Shown here in pieces: positions 6,496-7,538 of a stretch of DNA of 7,538 nt (its first letter is position 1; the number at the start of each line of letters is the position of its first letter). The notes beneath the pieces were generated by a model, which saw only the letters and a list, made by a program, of their open reading frames with translations, made no database searches and was not told where the DNA came from. Source of the stretch: Nitrospinaceae bacterium (lineage in GTDB: Bacteria > Nitrospinota > Nitrospinia > Nitrospinales > Nitrospinaceae). The stretch covers positions 1 to 7,538 of the forward strand of contig JAJDAX010000153.1 in NCBI GenBank assembly GCA_029261615.1, in the 5' to 3' direction. Made by a program: the position numbers and the translations under genes.

Positions 6496-6582
6496 AAATG
6501 GGCTAGAGGGTTGGATTTAATGGTATTAACTGGATCATGAAAAAAGCCTCTACTTAGAATAAAAACAAATTAAGGGCTACGA

Positions 6583-6966
6583 ATGAATCCGTTTCTTCCT
6601 TGGAAAGTTTTTACCTTTGCCACCATCTTTTTTTTGATATTTGTTTTAAGTCAGATTATTTTTCAAACTCATCCGACGCATGTCCGGGCGCAGGGGGCGG
6701 GTGATATCGATGACGCAATGGAACGGTTTGGGGGGGATTTTGGTTTCGATAATAAAAGCGACTTAAAGCAACAAAACATCCAGAATGCTAATGAACAGCA
6801 TCGGGAAGATATTCAGATTCGGCTTGAAGAAGAGCGCCTAAGGGCTCTGGAGGAAGCACGTCAGTATCAGCGGAATCAGCAGGTCAATTCACCCAATCAG
6901 GGTAACCCGATGTCTCCACCGCCGCCACCGCCACCTCCTCCTCCGCCTCCGCCTGTTGCGCCATAG
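6583..6966 (+). CDS. Small exported protein with charged helical middle and polyproline tail
   Basis: This 127-residue protein is of unknown function. Residues 1-36 look like a signal peptide: K8 in a short N-region, a strongly hydrophobic segment at about 9-27, and a likely cleavage after VRA (A36, before QGAG). If uncleaved, the same segment would be a membrane anchor. Residues 60-100 are rich in Gln, Glu and Arg without proline (QIRLEEERLRALEEARQYQR) and should form a long helix or coiled coil. Residues 112-124 are 13 consecutive prolines encoded by mixed CCA, CCG and CCT codons, followed by VAP and the stop. Polyproline runs stall ribosomes and generally need EF-P for translation. The start is ATG 6583, with a weak AAGGG 6 nt upstream. 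It stands alone on its strand, has its own candidate promoter, and converges with the next gene. A role in the periplasm or in contact with the wall is plausible but not shown. Confidence 0.72.
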   Translation: MNPFLPWKVFTFATIFFLIFVLSQIIFQTHPTHVRAQGAGDIDDAMERFGGDFGFDNKSDLKQQNIQNANEQHREDIQIRLEEERLRALEEARQYQRNQQVNSPNQGNPMSPPPPPPPPPPPPPVAP

Positions 6967-6989
6967 CTCCTATTCGGGAGAGAAGTGTT

Positions 6990-7004
6990 CAATGAGCCTC
7001 ATTG
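6990..7004. repeat. 15-bp palindrome between convergent genes
   Basis: CAATGAG and CTCATTG are perfect inverted copies around one central C. As RNA it would form a 6-bp stem with a GCC loop, without a T-tract on either side. It lies in the 79-bp gap between the convergent genes ending at 6966 and 7046, where a weak bidirectional terminator would be expected. Confidence 0.3.
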
Positions 7005-7045
7005 TGCGAGGGCTATTGTTGCGGATCTGAAGGTTGGGGCTTGTT

Positions 7046-7538
7046 TTAAACCTCGAGGGCTTCGATGAGCGATTCATCCTGCGCCATGGCTATTACCTTG
7101 TCGCGGCCAAACCTGTCTAGATAGAGAAGGAAATGTTCCCGCGAGAGAAATTTCCAGATCTTGTGGGAGGGGAAGTTTTCCTGGATCAATCCATCAAAAT
7201 GTTCGTACACATCCTGCACTTCTTCGCGCGGCATTCCCTTGTTGATTTCATAGTCAAACATGATGGCCATATCCCGCTCCGGGTCATGTACGATGTTGTC
7301 GATTGAAAATTTGCCGGGGTCGTGGAAGATCGCAGAATCTTTTTCCAGGGTGAAAGTGGACTGCCCGACGGAATGAATACTTCCGGTGCCAAGCTCTCCG
7401 TGGCGCAGGGTGAACTGAATAGTGTCTTCCGCCTCGTCCCGCTCTTCTGTTGGGAATCCGAAGAACAGATAGAGGTGGTTCCAGATTCCAGCGTTTGAGC
7501 TGTTGGCCAGTACCATCTCTTCAGTCTTCTGGTCGCAC
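7046..7538 (-). CDS. C-terminal part of a probable B12-binding/radical SAM protein (5' end outside window)
   Basis: The frame is open from the window edge to a TAA at 7046-7048, giving about 163 residues. An internal ATG at 7514-7516 is not a likely start because the preceding in-frame residues (CDQKTEE) continue upstream. The segment AGIWNHLYLFFGFPTEERDEAEDT resembles the late part of radical SAM barrels, where an AGI...G.P.E..e...T pattern (GFPTE at 7445-7459) is typical, and is like that of B12-binding radical SAM proteins; here it is interpreted by resemblance only. The rest (IHDPGKFSIDNI, then Asp/Glu- and Phe-rich helices ending LIEALEV) would be the C-terminal accessory region. The CxxxCxxC iron-sulfur cluster motif that would prove the family lies upstream, outside the window. 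The substrate is unknown. Confidence 0.55.
   Translation of the reverse strand, partial: CDQKTEEMVLANSSNAGIWNHLYLFFGFPTEERDEAEDTIQFTLRHGELGTGSIHSVGQSTFTLEKDSAIFHDPGKFSIDNIVHDPERDMAIMFDYEINKGMPREEVQDVYEHFDGLIQENFPSHKIWKFLSREHFLLYLDRFGRDKVIAMAQDESLIEALEV

Larger units (their letters stand above)
6228..6582. other. Non-coding AT-rich intergenic region between divergent genes
   Basis: About 350 bp without a credible gene separates the divergent TPR gene (minus) and the small exported-protein gene (plus). It holds the imperfect inverted repeat at 6302-6365 and a candidate plus-strand promoter at 6487-6495. In the leader there are two further inverted repeats: TAGAGG/CCTCTA (6504-6509 with 6547-6552) enclosing TTAAT-GGT-ATTAA (6517-6529). 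Between about 6366 and 6480 I see nothing that can be named. Confidence 0.6.

Noticed and set aside
6537..6557. Possible leader peptide MKKAST in the leader of the proline-tailed protein gene
   Set aside because: It is very short, has no convincing ribosome site and no run of a regulatory amino acid, so it is probably chance.
6916..6954. The proline codon run as a simple-sequence (phase-variable) repeat
   Set aside because: The 13 codons are an irregular mix of CCA, CCG and CCT rather than a uniform unit, so slippage is not strongly expected.

Overview
The window looks like a chromosomal stretch from a Gram-negative, respiring bacterium with extensive exported electron-transfer machinery. 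The main clue is a periplasmic protein that joins two c-type cytochrome domains to an ethylbenzene-dehydrogenase-type heme b domain. This is the gamma-subunit architecture of DMSO-reductase-family enzymes, including the NxrC-like subunits of nitrite oxidisers. The NHL-propeller and TPR genes also fit a Nitrospinota-like (Nitrospina-type) genome. That placement is an inference from gene content only; no catalytic subunit and no rRNA lies in the window.

Left part, plus strand (1-3591): the 3' end of an unidentified gene with a calcium-loop-like DxDxDGxxD motif overlaps the start of the multiheme cytochrome gene by 53 bp. A 111-bp gap follows. It holds a good sigma70-type promoter overlapping the cytochrome stop codon, two small hairpins, and a strong intrinsic-terminator-like hairpin that ends just before the ribosome-binding site of the next gene. 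That gene encodes a six-motif NHL beta-propeller with very acidic tails at both ends, and it ends at a textbook intrinsic terminator (3556-3591).

Middle part, minus strand (3601-6227): a promoter with a perfect -35 box drives an eight-repeat TPR protein. It is followed after 31 bp by a divergent MidA/NDUFAF7-like (DUF185) SAM-dependent methyltransferase, and the two probably form one operon. The methyltransferase and NHL genes converge on the terminator at 3556-3591.

Right part (6228-7538): an AT-rich, non-coding stretch of about 350 bp contains an imperfect long-stem inverted repeat (6302-6365) and a candidate extended -10 promoter. The promoter precedes a small exported protein with a charged helical middle and a run of 13 prolines at its C-terminus. 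It converges with a minus-strand gene whose 5' end lies outside the window and whose C-terminal part resembles the tail of a B12-binding/radical SAM protein.

No tRNA, rRNA, CRISPR array, transposase or insertion sequence was seen. Functional links between the blocks are not shown by the sequence. The clearest unusual points are the terminator-like hairpin trapped between a promoter and the NHL gene, the di-c-heme plus heme-b fusion, the doubly acidic NHL propeller, and the isolated structured element at 6302-6365.
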